Source: Spirodela intermedia
Lineage: Eukaryota > Streptophyta > Magnoliopsida > Alismatales > Araceae
Assembly (NCBI GenBank): GCA_902729315.2
Contig: LR746271.1
Location: 1,751,001-1,815,000 of the forward strand
Direction of reading: 5' to 3'
DNA length: 64,000 bases
Of the stretch, positions 12,260 to 23,500 are shown one piece after another (position 1 is the stretch's first letter; the number at the start of each line of letters is the position of its first letter). Under the pieces are notes generated by a model. That model was not told the DNA's origin and ran no database searches. It worked only from the letters and a program-made list of their open reading frames with translations. The translations under genes were made by a program, and so were the position numbers.

Positions 12260-14989
12260 TCAGAGCAAATAAGGATTTATGGCTGAAATGGTGATTGAAG
12301 GTATGTGCTGGATTTTGGGCCAGTCCTCTCCCTCCTTTTCAGCTCTAGAACAGATGTCAGGGGACATATTCAACAACGTGAGGTCTTTCAAAGCAGCCAT
12401 GCGTCGCAACCCTTCCGGTAGCATCTCCAACTTTGTGCAGTCGTAGATCTTCAAGCTCCTCAGGCGGGGCATGGCCCCGGCCTCAATTACCCACCTCTCT
12501 AACTTGTGCAGTGAATCAATTATGAGGGACTCCAGTTGTGGGAACCCGCCGCGGGAGCAGAACATCTGCTTTCCTACGTAGGATCCATGACCAAGAAACA
12601 GATATGTAAGTTCAGGGAGCTTCTCGAGCGCCGCAATCGAGTCTTGACCCAGACTGGTGTAGCTTAGTATGAGTTCGGTGAGACTGGGAAGCCACTGGTC
12701 GCCGCCAGAACTTGAATGTTGTGGTGGCCTCGTCACCGTCCCAATCAGGGATAAGACCTGAAGGGAAGAAAAGCCGGACGGTCTCCATAGACAATCCGGG
12801 ATCGACGCGCCTTGCAATAGCAACTTCTTCAGGCGTGGCAACTTCGGTAGCCAAGATAAGAGCGCGGAATGATGACAACCTTCGATGCCTGTTATTTGCA
12901 GCTCCCGGAGACTGGTAAGGCTCCCTAGGCAACTATCTATCCACCTCCCGGCCCGAACGAGCTTGAGCACCTGCAAGCTTCTTAACCCTCCCTCCACCAT
13001 CTCCGGCTCCACTGTAAAGGGAACGAGGACCTTCCGTAAGGTCTCAATCTTCCAGACACCTTTCGGCATCGTTTTGATTCCCGTCCCCTCAGCGTCCAAG
13101 CACTGTAGACGACGAAGTTGCCCCACTGAAGACGGAAGACTCGTTATCTTTGTATTTTTCAAGCCCAAGTATCGAAGATGGATCAGGTCTCCAACTTGCT
13201 TTGGCAGTTCCTCGATTGATGCCCACTCCAGATCGACGACTCTGAGCAGTTTCAGATCTGTAATGGGGAATGTTCTATTTATGTCAAAATTGCGATAGGT
13301 TCCGAACGAAAGCAAGGTGCGCAGTCTTGGGGTGGACTCCGAGTCCCAGCACCACGCTTTATCCCCGTGAAGAGAAAGGCGCCGCGCGGAGGAATCCAGT
13401 TGCGAGGCGCCTCCGTCGTCTCGGATCCCGTCGCAGACGAGGAAGCCCAGCTCCTTAGCCTCTGCAATTGTAAAATCGTGTAACAGATCATGGATCCGGC
13501 ATCTTAGCACAAATTCTGGCGTTCGTACCCAGGGGTCAACGTATACATCTCGCACAAGTATCACCATGCACCTCTGGACGAGATCTTGCAGGTAACCCTC
13601 TGCAATTTCTTCCAGTGTTTCACCTGATCTCTTTTTGACGAACCCCTCCGCGATCCATAATCCGATAAGCCCGATACCAATTTTGAAGTCCTCTGGAAGA
13701 GAACTGAAATAAAGGAAACAACACTTCAGGTGACGGGGCAAGTCGTCGAAGCTCAGCGCCAGTATATCCAAGCACATTCGGCCTTCCTCGATGTTTTCCC
13801 AGACGAGTGTCTCCGCGAGCCTCCTCCACGCCCGGATTGACGGACCTTTCGTCGACAGGAGACCGCCGAGCACCACCAGCGCCAGAGGCAGCCCCCCGCA
13901 TTTCCTCGCGATCTGTTTCCCGACGTTCCTCAGCGGTTCTGTACAGACTGCTTCGATATCCCCCTGATTCGGAAACGCCTTCTTGGAGAGGAGCTCCCAG
14001 CTCTCCTCCTCGGTTAGAAATCGCAACTCGTAGTGTGGGGTAGATGTGCCCGCAGCTCGGGCAACGTCGACGGAGCGGGTGGTGATGAGCACCCGGCTTC
14101 CGTTCTGGACGTCTGGGAGATGCGGACTGAGGATTCTCCAAACCTCCTTGTCCCACACGTCATCCATGGCGATCAAGTATTTCTCCGCCTGCAAGGTCTG
14201 GTAAAGCATCTTCTGTCGCCTGGGCCTCTTCATTTTCTCGAGTTCCTCTTCTCCCAGCTTCGTGACCTGCCGAAGAATGTCTCCAAGGAGATCCTCAGTG
14301 GAATACTGCTGGGAGACATCGATCCACACCGAGTGACCGAAGTCGGCTCTTGCTTCGTTGAACACTCTCTTAGCAAGAGTGGTCTTCCCGAGGCCGCCCA
14401 TCCCCACAATAGAGATCACCGACCGCTTCTTCCTGCTCCCGTCAAGCAGATGTCCCAGGATTTTGTTCTTCTCCGCGTCCATGCCGACCAGATCAGAATC
14501 TGAGGCATGGAGAACGACCCGCCTTCGTTCCCTCACTGTCTCGCCAATCTGCCTCCCCGGCTCTTCGCCCAGGTCCTTGATTCCGTAGGTGCTTCTTCGT
14601 TCATTGATTTCGCGGATTTTGTCCCTTAAGGCCTCGATCTCCTCACCGAACTGGTGGAGAATGATGAAGTCGTAGGGGGGTGGAATGCAGCAAGGCACAA
14701 TTGTCCGGATGAAGCATTTTCTCCGTCGTCGCCTCCGATCGGCATCGAGGATGAAGGACTCGACGAGGTCCTCCGCCCGATAAGCGATTTCCCTTACTTG
14801 CCTCACCCAGTTCTGCACCCTTTCGTCCCCCTTGCTCTTCGCGTCGGCATCCTTCAGGAAGCACTCCATGGCCTGGAGCTCCTCCTTGACCCACTCCACC
14901 TGATCTTTCACTGAGTACAGGAAGACCGCTTCATCGATGAGGAGGTCGCCGACACGTTCTACGGCGTAGCCGAGAACCGCGTTCGCCAT
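12260..14989 (-). CDS. CC-NB-ARC-LRR (CNL) disease-resistance protein, copy 1
   Basis: Intact single-exon ORF of 909 codons. It probably encodes an intracellular immune receptor that senses pathogen effectors and triggers cell death. The N-terminal Rx-type coiled coil has an EDVID-like AEDLVESF at residues 72-79. The NB-ARC domain has P-loop GMGGLGKTT 196-204, kinase-2 YLIAMDDVWD 271-280, RNBS-B GSRVLITTR 297-305, GLPL 366-369, RNBS-D CFLYFSSLPEDF 424-435 and an MHD-type motif read as IHD 499-501. About 400 LRR residues follow, ending in the KIQHIP segment common to CNLs. The protein starts MANA rather than MADA. Relative to the other two genes it lacks a residue in the segment before LWIAEGF and has a longer loop before the IHD. 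The start is the first ATG, followed upstream by a conserved leader. All key ATP-binding motifs are present. Confidence 0.95.
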   Translation of the reverse strand: MANAVLGYAVERVGDLLIDEAVFLYSVKDQVEWVKEELQAMECFLKDADAKSKGDERVQNWVRQVREIAYRAEDLVESFILDADRRRRRRKCFIRTIVPCCIPPPYDFIILHQFGEEIEALRDKIREINERRSTYGIKDLGEEPGRQIGETVRERRRVVLHASDSDLVGMDAEKNKILGHLLDGSRKKRSVISIVGMGGLGKTTLAKRVFNEARADFGHSVWIDVSQQYSTEDLLGDILRQVTKLGEEELEKMKRPRRQKMLYQTLQAEKYLIAMDDVWDKEVWRILSPHLPDVQNGSRVLITTRSVDVARAAGTSTPHYELRFLTEEESWELLSKKAFPNQGDIEAVCTEPLRNVGKQIARKCGGLPLALVVLGGLLSTKGPSIRAWRRLAETLVWENIEEGRMCLDILALSFDDLPRHLKCCFLYFSSLPEDFKIGIGLIGLWIAEGFVKKRSGETLEEIAEGYLQDLVQRCMVILVRDVYVDPWVRTPEFVLRCRIHDLLHDFTIAEAKELGFLVCDGIRDDGGASQLDSSARRLSLHGDKAWCWDSESTPRLRTLLSFGTYRNFDINRTFPITDLKLLRVVDLEWASIEELPKQVGDLIHLRYLGLKNTKITSLPSSVGQLRRLQCLDAEGTGIKTMPKGVWKIETLRKVLVPFTVEPEMVEGGLRSLQVLKLVRAGRWIDSCLGSLTSLRELQITGIEGCHHSALLSWLPKLPRLKKLLLQGASIPDCLWRPSGFSSLQVLSLIGTVTRPPQHSSSGGDQWLPSLTELILSYTSLGQDSIAALEKLPELTYLFLGHGSYVGKQMFCSRGGFPQLESLIIDSLHKLERWVIEAGAMPRLRSLKIYDCTKLEMLPEGLRRMAALKDLTLLNMSPDICSRAEKEGEDWPKIQHIPSITISAINPYLL

Positions 14990-15330
14990 CCCTTTCCTCC
15001 TCTCGCCTGCTCTCTGCCAGATCTGGAAATGCTTATCCGATCAAACTTCTCACCTATGTTCCTTCTGTGGTCAATGAGTGCCCGAAGGATAATATCTTGG
15101 TCAACTGGGCATAATGTAAGAGTGCAGAACAATAAGAAAAAGAATAGCTTCATGTTTTTTTTGTTATGATAAACTCAAAAATTGTGATAAAACACGATCT
15201 ATCGGACCAATAATTTAAGAAATAAATTCCAAGACGCTGAAAACTGAATTGACTCAAGGAATTGGTGAGTGGGAAGTCGGTTATCATTGATACACCTCAT
15301 CCACCAACATCCCAACAAATTGGTCAACAC
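14990..15330 (-). promoter_or_regulatory. upstream region of NLR copy 1 with W-box cores
   Basis: The leader next to the ATG (CAGATCTGGAAATGCTTATCCG) is shared with the two other intact NLRs. Within 340 bp there are four TTGAC W-box cores, the usual WRKY binding core, near 15069, 15099, 15249 and 15322. A similar block lies upstream of the NLR at 25748. Regulatory function is inferred from motif presence only. Confidence 0.35.
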
Positions 15331-18180
15331 TTATTTTCATAGCCAACATGCCTTGACCATAACAAAAAAATCGTTAGAAAGTAATTTCACCTCGAGAGCT
15401 GGTTTGCTTTCTCCTTCAAATGCTCATACTTGAAGATTGTGGGCAATTATTGATGATTAAACTTGCCCAGTAATTTTGTACTAAATCCAACATGTTCCGT
15501 GAAAATGTATGACATTGTTGCCCTAAATGCAATGTTTTTTATCATTTTTTTACCGTTTAAATATTATTTACATGCTAGAAATGTTGAACTTGAGTTGTTA
15601 ATTCCAACAAAATTAGCCAAAAAAATTAGAGAACTCGGGGAGTTTTAGTAGCCTTGGCCTCATCACTTAGTTTGAAACAATACATTCTCAGGCAACCAAA
15701 TAATAAGCAGGCTTTTTTTTTGCTAATAGTAAACGAATGATTCAGGCCAATATTTTAATGGATCTTTTGATAAAAAACATAAAACCTCCCAATGCAAGGT
15801 TATTTCGTTGTTAGCCAGTGTTAAGCTAGAAATTTTAACACGACTGGTCTAGCTGGAGCTTGAGCTGGTGCAAGATAAACAGCATATACATATTAGGGAA
15901 TGCAAAGTGACCTTGACGTGAGAGTGACTTTATGTTTTAAATATTTTTGTTCAATTTCCACTAAATCTCCATGGCATCACCTAACTAGACTGAAATCAAG
16001 TTTTTTGTGCAGTTTTAACTGATTCACCTGAATGAAGTAATGGTCATACGTTTCATAAGGATTACCTTATGGCTATCTTTTATTTCAAAATAATAAATAA
16101 AAATAATTTTAAGGAATGTATTTAAAAACTAACCACCTCATCTAGGATCTAAAATCGGTGAAGCCTCAATGGTCATGAATACAGCTGGGTAACAACAATG
16201 TGCGATGGTGGTTTACTACCCAATGGTTGACTTTTTCTAAACCAAATTTATGTAGTGACTTTAATCAAGCAATGACTACTAGATCTGAGTCATAGACTGA
16301 AATCTCAACTTCTCCAATATGGAAAGATGTAGAGACTTAAGAGCACAAGTTGGTATACCATGCAATAGCCTATTAGATTGGCTAGTGACACACAAAGGAA
16401 CTTAATGAATGGATGATTGACTATTCTTTTTCCTTAGAAAACTACATTGTCAATAGACACCTTCATTGGAGTTGTCCTTCGCCACCTGTGCTCTGCATCG
16501 GGACTCAAGGACTTGAAGATGTCCTTCACTAATAAATGGTGTCTCCAACAACCCTCGCTTAGTTCTTCATTCCTTCCTCTTTCATTCTCTTTGAGTCGCC
16601 ATCTTTCAACAAGTTTTGGAATGCCTAAAGTTTTTCCGTTAAATTTGAATATGACATCTCTAGTTTGGAGGATTTCCTTCGTGTCATAGATCTCTTTCTC
16701 TCACCTTCACTCAATCAGATCTAGAATGCTAAAGTGATCAGATTGGATTTCATGTCAATGCAAACATACATATTTATATCATGTAGATTAAGACATCATT
16801 AAACTTAATTTCTATTAAAATAATACATTAAGAAGTAAGTGTTTGAGATTAAGTTATTTCATACAAGTATGAGCTAGTATACAATTCTGTAGGGACGAGC
16901 CCAATAATATTGAAATGAGGCAGAGTCTATTATAAACATTGAAATGCTAGAGGACCATGAGCATATACACAAGAACACAGGCAAACAACAATCTTTGCAT
17001 TGTGGATTGGTTTCAAGATGAATAAGATGCTTCTCAAAGCACTCACTGATAGGAGTTTAAAATGACAAAATGATGCATAAATCAAGGAAAAGAAAGATGA
17101 CAGCCCAAACAAATATCCGAAATTTGACCAAAATCATTTTTCCTTTTTAAAGAAATGATGAGTTAAAATGAGATATCAAAACAAGTCTATGATGGTCCAC
17201 ATGAAAGTTTAGAAATGTAAAATTAAACACACAAGTCTAAAATTTTTGTCCACCCTATTTTCTTGACTCTATGATTGTTCTCCCCCTACCATCTAGACTT
17301 TCAACTCCCCCCTGACTCTGTGGTTCTTCTCCTATCATTCCATTCTTTCCTCCTGTTTTTATCTTTCGAAATTATATATTTTCCCCCCTTTATTGTCACT
17401 TTTCTTCACCCTTGAGATTGGCCCTCCACACTCCTCTTCTCCCCCTTTTTGTTATCATCAAAATATTTGAGACTTGTGTTATAGCCAACTCTTGATTTCT
17501 CTAACAAAGCATGAGGATGATTGCATCAATGATGCTTCCTCTCGGTTCCCAAGTACAAGCTCCAAACCCTCAATTTTCTAGTGTTGGGGTTTGAGCATTC
17601 TTGTTTCCCCCTTTTGGCACAGTAAAAAAAATATATTAATCCAAAATGCACATGAGAGAGGGAGAGGGAGAGAATGAAAAGAACGAGCAACATGCCACAT
17701 TAATGGAGTTCAAAAAAGAAACCTACATAACTTCATATAGAATAAACTTCCTTCAAGATCATCTCTTACTGACCTCTGGGGTCAAAATGCCTTTGCACAT
17801 TCCAATTCATGAGATTACAGCGCCCCTCCTCTTGAACACAAGATTGGGGGTACAACTCCATGGAGAGAACAGGACAAATACCACTATGCAGGGGCCAACC
17901 AGAGCCCAATAGGATCCAGATATTCACCAAGAGCCCATTAGAGCCCAATAAGGACCAATAGGAGGTCGGTCTCCACAACTCCAACAGCTTGGAGGCTCAT
18001 CATTGAGTTTGGCCAAAGTACGATAATCATCATCAGATCAAGATTATAAGGAAGATGTTGTATCATTATGAAGTGAAAGAATACTGAAGACTTCCTGTTC
18101 GTAGGGAAACAACAAGTAGTCAAGATTTATTTAAAACCCATGCAAACAAGAAATTCATGCATAAAATAATCGAATTTTCT
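15331..18180. other. spacer between NLR copy 1 and NLR pseudogene 2
   Basis: About 15720-16200 is a duplicated block also present at 28915-29000 and 29790-30240 (shared ACATAAAACCTC and TCCACTAAATCTCCATGG-like stretches). The 17240-17640 part is pyrimidine-rich with CCCCCTTTTTG runs that resemble minus-strand polypurine tracts of retroelements, but no coding domain confirms this. ORFs at 15463, 16447, 17646, 17766 and 17938 are not recognised. Confidence 0.45.
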
Positions 18181-18529
18181 TACACCATACGTGATTTATC
18201 TAGAAAGATCAAAGTTGTAATGTGGGAGAATCCAAGTAATAAACGTGATATCAAAAAGTGGATATGAACAACTAAGAGACCTGATTTTCTGAGGAATAAA
18301 ATAGCTAAGGTGGATATTTTATTCGGTCCTAATCAGGTGCATGATGCCGAGTTGTTTCTCTCAGTAATCTTATGAAAAACTTCTCTAGTGTAGTAAAATA
18401 TAGCAGGTATATAATGAATGATCTTTGGGAATCTTACATGATGGAAAAAGACAATCTTGCCCCTTTAACATACAAAATTCCGTTGGCTTCAATCAGAGTC
18501 AGATGATGAAATTTAAACCGGCTCTGAAA
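18181..18529. repeat. NLR 3' flank, duplicated at 32150-32397
   Basis: The AAGAGACCTGATTTT, GAGTTGTTTCTCTCAGTAATC and GAGTCAG landmarks occur in the same order at 32160-32395. In both places they lie next to the 3' end of a broken NLR. This is downstream DNA copied along with the gene. Confidence 0.65.
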
Positions 18530-19170
18530 TGGTGACTGAAAGTATGTGTTGTATTTTGGATCAGTCCTCTCCCTCCTTTTGAGCTCTAGAACAGATTTCA
18601 GGGGACAAACCTCACAAAACGAGGCACTTCAAAGCAGCCATGTGTTGCAACCCGTTCGGAATCATCGCCACGTTTCTGCAGTTCCTGATCGTCAATCTCC
18701 TCAGGCGGTGCATGGCCCGAGTCTCAGCTACCCAACTCTCTAACTCGTTCAGTGAAACAAGTACGAGGAACTGCAGTTGCGGGAACCCGCCGGGGGAGCA
18801 GATCATCTCGTTCCCTTTGTAGGATCCTCGACCTAGAAACCGATACGAAATTTCAGGGAGGTTCTCGAGCGCCGCAATCGAGTCTTGACCCAGACCGGTG
18901 TCGTATAGTATAGTACGAGTTCAGTGAGATTGGGGGGCCAACGGTCGCCGCCCGAACTTGATTCTTCTGGCCTCCTCACTTTCCCCTCCAGCCATAAGAC
19001 TTGAAGGGGAAGAAAAGCTGGACGGTGTCGTCCATAGGCCAATCTGGGATCGACGCGCCGTGCAAGCCCAACTTCTTCAGTCGTGGCAACTTCGGTATCC
19101 AAGATGACAGCCTTTGATCCGTGTTATTTGCAGCTATCTATCCAGCTCGCGGCCCCGACCTCCTTCAGCA
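18530..19170 (-). pseudogene. NLR pseudogene 2, C-terminal LRR part
   Basis: On the minus strand this matches the last third of the LRR region of the intact NLRs. An in-frame piece at 18806-18612 contains ICSPGGFPQL and ending motifs equivalent to ICSRGGFPQL in the intact genes. Several frameshifts break it (for example near 18830 and 18920). It is interrupted at 19171 by a short LTR-like insertion and resumes at 19559. Confidence 0.85.
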
Positions 19171-19558
19171 TACAGTTTGGCCCCAGTGGGCCTAATTGCT
19201 ATCGGCCTTGAAAAGAGGCCCAAAGGACCCCCAGCACCCCATCTTGAAGGACCAAACAAACCCTTCCAGGTGGGGACTTTATAAAGGGTATCTTGGTCTT
19301 TTCTCTACTTAAGGAAAAGAATATTAGGGCTTAGGTCGTAGGGGGGAAGGGCATCGAGATGATATTGGACAGCTGCGGCTGAGGGAGAGCGGGAGGGGAA
19401 ACTCTCCAACTCCCCCAACCAACTCAAGGTTCTTCGGAGCCCAATCTATTTCTTATTTCTGTTTAATCTTCATTTTCTATCTCTATACTTTGTCCTACCT
19501 CTGGTTATCGTCTTCCTCCCTTCTCCACCTTCTGTCCATCCACCCTAGGTACCCATCA
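19171..19558. mobile_element. short LTR-like insertion (388 bp) in NLR pseudogene 2
   Basis: The insert splits the NLR coding sequence. It is flanked by CAGCA on the left (19166-19170) and AAGCA on the right (19558-19562), near-matching target-duplication candidates. The overlap makes the exact right end uncertain by a base. The ends are TACAG and CCATCA, consistent with a mutated TG...CA LTR. A TATA-like TTTATAAAGGG lies near 19278-19290. No coding domain is present. Likely a solo LTR or a small non-autonomous retroelement. Other copies are at 10596 and 24134, at the same site in NLR sequence. Confidence 0.6.
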
Positions 19559-19681
19559 AGCATTTACAAGTTTCTTAAGCCTGCCTCCACCATATTCGGC
19601 TCCACTGGTTTCTCTACGAGGACCTGCCGTAAGGCCTCAATCTTCCAGACACCTCTCGACATCATTTCGATTTCCGTAGGG
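19559..19681 (-). pseudogene. NLR pseudogene 2, LRR piece forming left arm of an inverted repeat
   Basis: Minus-strand continuation of the LRR coding sequence after the insertion. It contains the conserved RGVWKIEALRQV segment and, further 3', EPNMVEAGLRNL. At about 19681 the NLR sense flips to the plus strand. Positions 19621-19655 are perfectly complementary to 19981-20015. Confidence 0.85.
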
Positions 19682-20170
19682 ATTAACCCTGGTACTCGGA
19701 GAGTCCACCCCAGGACTGCTCTCCTTGTAGTTATTCGGAACCCGTCGCGTATTTCCTTCATATATATACAACCTTCCCCAATAGAGATATGAAACTGCTC
19801 AGAGCCGTCGATCTGGCGAGGGTAAAAATCGCCAAACTGCCAAAACAAGTTGGACACCTGATCCATCTGCGATGCTTGGGCTTGAAAGATACATTGATGA
19901 GGAGTCTTCCTCTTCAGTTGGGAAACTTCGTCATCTACCGTGCTCGGAAACAGATGACACGCGGATCACAATGATGCCGAGAGGTGTCTGGAAGATTGAG
20001 GCCTTACGGCAGGTCACCATTCCCTACCAAGAGGGAGCCAGAGATGGTGCAGACAGGCTTAAGAAACTTGCAGGTGCTGAAGGTCGTCGGGGCGGGGAGC
20101 TGGATAGATAGCTGCCCAAAGATCCTTACCAGTCTCCGCGAGCTGCAAATGGGAGGCATCCAAGAGTGTA
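19682..20170 (+). pseudogene. NLR LRR fragment in opposite orientation (right arm of inverted repeat)
   Basis: Plus-strand sequence matching the LRR region of the intact NLRs in sense. It begins near the STPRLRTLL segment, then KLLRAVDL, a LPKQVGHLIHLR segment, RGVWKIEALRQ, EPEMVQTGLRNLQVLK and SWIDSC, ending in LTSLRELQ. Frameshifts and a stop break it. It lies head to head with the minus-strand fragment at 19559-19681, so the locus contains both strands of the same LRR segment. The only other NLR sequence on the plus strand is the related arm at 24481-24610. Confidence 0.85.
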
Positions 20171-20199
20171 AGTATACGCTGAGATATAATTATTGACTG

Positions 20200-20480
20200 A
20201 CACCAAGAGACAATAACCTCCTCTCCTCCGCTCGTGTGGGCAGTTTGCTCGCGCGATGATTAGAGCCTTGAATAGAGCAATTGGGCTCTCTCGGAGCGCC
20301 CCCTGAGAATTTTTCTTCCCCTTTTTAAGCCCCTGGAACTTTTCTATTTGAATGGTCGCCACAGCCAAAAATCAAATTGCTCTCCCTCTCTCTAAATCTT
20401 CTGGGGTAGCCCTGTTCGGACTCGATCCGACCGTGTTCGGTCCCTGGCCCAGCCCTGAGTTTTCTTTCAATATTAACATC
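20200..20480. repeat. unidentified repeat next to inverted NLR, copy 1
   Basis: Shares GTGTGGGCAGTTTGCTC, GCGATGATTAGAGCCTTG and GGTCCCTGGCCCAGCCC with 24702-24862, which lies next to the second inverted NLR piece. The second copy lacks about 100 bp in the middle. No coding potential is recognised. Confidence 0.6.
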
Positions 20481-20589
20481 AATGTATCTATCTATTATTT
20501 CATTCCCTATTTGGTGAAAAGGGTCAAAAAAATAATATTAGCCCAAATCTATTATCTATTCAAATAAATTATTCTTAAAGTCTAATTAT

Positions 20590-23500
20590 TGTCCTCAATA
20601 CGGTGCAGGAAAACGGAGTGGAAAGCAACCACATGAGGTGATGATCATCCATCCGCTGGGCTTCACGATTTCCCACTCCTCTGGGCTTGTAATGCAGGTC
20701 GTCAACATCATCTCCAGAGAGCTTCGTCGCCATCCATCAGGCCCCCGACGTAATAAACTGAAGAACAGAGAATTTTGCTGAGCCCATACAATGCACAGGT
20801 ATTTTTGTTTCTTTTTCTTTTCAATGTGGGACTTTTCAGCCATATCCCTCAGTTTCCTGGGGGGATTCCTTGATGATTTTTTGCAACATGGATGTAGATA
20901 ATCGGGCTACCTATGCCAATGATAATGGATATATTAAGTGAACCTTTCTGACGGCAGACTGAATATGGGGGTGATTTTCATACATGTGGAGAAATATTCA
21001 AGGAACTAATCAGCGAGATTGACATCAGGGAAGAAATTATCGGCAGATAAAAATCATCATTCAGTTTAGGTGTCCTTTTAGTTTCCTCCTTTTCCTCTGG
21101 CATTAAACATAGCCCACAAAATGTTCGGACCTTCTTTCCTTCATTCACCGTTTCTGGATATCTCTGAAAAATGAGAGGCTGTTTGATTTTAGAAAAATTC
21201 ATAGTATCAGAGCCCATTTAATGATAATCATACAGTCATAATGTCTTCTGAAAAAATTAGTCATAAAATCATAATATCTTTAAACACAAAACTACTACCA
21301 AGACTGATTAAAATTTCACCAGATTGGTAATGAAAGGAATGTGCTAAAAAAAGAAAACCGGAAGATGGCCAATTCTTTCTTTTGGGTAAAGAACAGCTTG
21401 ATCATCAAGCATGTGTCAAAAATTAGCGATGCTCTTTCAATGGCCATTGCTTGCAGGAAACACTGATGAAAGCAAAGTTAATGACTATTTGGAAAGATAT
21501 CCAAGTCTGGAAAAAACATCAAAGGGGGAAAAAGAAAGTCGATGACTTGTTTGACATGAAGGTCAACACAAAAACTGAGCACACTAGAGGATTTTTATTT
21601 ACAGTATTTTCTCTATTTATGGTGCCTCACAATCAAGGCGAAGATTCTTTACAAGGAAAGAGGTTGACTCTTCTAAGAACCGGAAGAACTTTTCCACAGT
21701 AAAATGACAGAAGAAACATAGCCGTTTTCTAATTTCTATCTTACGAAAGAGCGGACTAATGAGTCCCACTCACATATGGAACTGCGTACACAAGGAAAAA
21801 AACAACTAAGTTTTATCATTAAATTGGTATAATAGTATTTCCAAAAGCCAACCCAATGCAACATAGTAGACGAAATTAAGAGAACAGTAAATATTTGTGG
21901 CAAAAAATATTATTATTCAATTTTTTACCGCACATTTGGGTAATATGATTGATGTTAGAATAACAGTGAATGAACCATAATAAATGCATGAGTTTACGAT
22001 CAACAGTGAAAATTCTAAGAAGTGAATAAAAGTTGTAGTGCCTTCAGTTCCAAACTTCTCGATCCTTTTGATCAAATTCATGCATTCTTGTTTTTCTGTC
22101 TTCCCTGCGTGCAGAGAGCATTATAAGTTTTCTCCCCGTCACAAAAATCTATTTCTCAAGACAAACTTGCCTTCAGCGCTGAAGCTTTTCACGTCTATAC
22201 ATACCCTGAACCCTTGGTTCCTCTTCCTGTGTCACAGAACAAAACATAAAAATGGCAATCTCTCCCCATATAATAGAATTAAAATAACTTTCCAAGGACA
22301 TAATAAGAATAACAACAACAGAGACATACAGGTTGCCAGTCTGGAAGTAAGAAACCCGTTTTGAATGGAGTTGTATAACTGAAAGACATGAAAACAGAGG
22401 GAAAGACGCTAGGAGCTAAACAGAAAATGTCTCAGATTCTGAAGAGACACTTATCTACCAAAACAAAAATCAAAAAACCCCCACAAAAAAAAAATTTGTG
22501 CTGTCCATGCAAGAATTTTACCAAGACAAACTCTAATTTCCCTGATTGTATGCAGAGGAAAACTGAAATTTCCAGCATTTGTATAAATATATATACATAT
22601 TATATAATTATAAGCTAGAATTTCGTTGTCTTCATATAACACTTAAATTACCAGACTAACACTGAAGATTCTATTTTCTGGAATTTGAATCACAAAATTT
22701 AGACAGAACTGAATGGACGAAGTTATCTCCATTCAAGTAACAGATCTAATAATAAGTGCAAAGGATAGGCCTATCTTTATTCATCAAATAAAATGTGGAA
22801 CACAAACTTTACATGATTTTGCATCGTCAATGAGAAATAATTAATAAACCAAGACTCATTCAACGAGATAAATTGGCATCATCATGACAGGCAACATGGA
22901 TCATTCACCAGGTCAGGACAATGTTAAAATGAGTATGGTCCATACTATTATTTTTCTCAAGGAGCTATGAATGACTATTTAACTCTCATGTACCCATTTC
23001 ATGTAGTGGAAGGAACCGACCATATTAATTTCGCAGCCTAGATATAGTTTCCAGAAGAACACTACAAGAAAACAAACATTATTGTCACGAAAGTATAATT
23101 CAGAAATGGATCGGATAAATAGGATGTGAGAAACTTCGTGTGATTAGCATAACCTGTACAGTATTTGAAAATAGGATTTTCCCAAAGCATGCTAAAAATA
23201 GACCCACATCACTTCTGTTTCTTTTTAATATTCGCGGTATTTGTAATACTATTGTCTTCCACATAAATGTGGATAAAATAAAAAAAGTATTCATATTGAT
23301 TTCAAGAATGCCTGGTCGCTCACCAATATAATGTCAGCGTAATATCCAAAAATTATTTTCAAGGCATTTCAACATATTCCAAATCAAAATGAATATAACA
23401 TTCAGCAATCATATAACCAATAAATTAAGGATGACCTCCCAAGTATTACAAACAAAGAGCTAGTATATTCAACATGTGGAAACATACCTGAACAGAGAGG

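Noticed and set aside
11949-12272. 107-codon plus-strand ORF
   Set aside because: No recognisable domain; lies in the 3' flank of the NLR and overlaps its stop; not conserved as an ORF in the sister blocks.
12612-14914. Several ORFs of 62-178 codons overlapping the NLR at 12260 on both strands
   Set aside because: They are other-frame shadows of a GC-rich coding sequence. The same shadows recur over the NLRs at 25748 and 34297.
17240-17640. SIRE-type copia element suggested by CCCCCTTTTTG runs
   Set aside because: No gag, pol or env domain and no LTR pair found nearby; pyrimidine-rich sequence alone is not enough.
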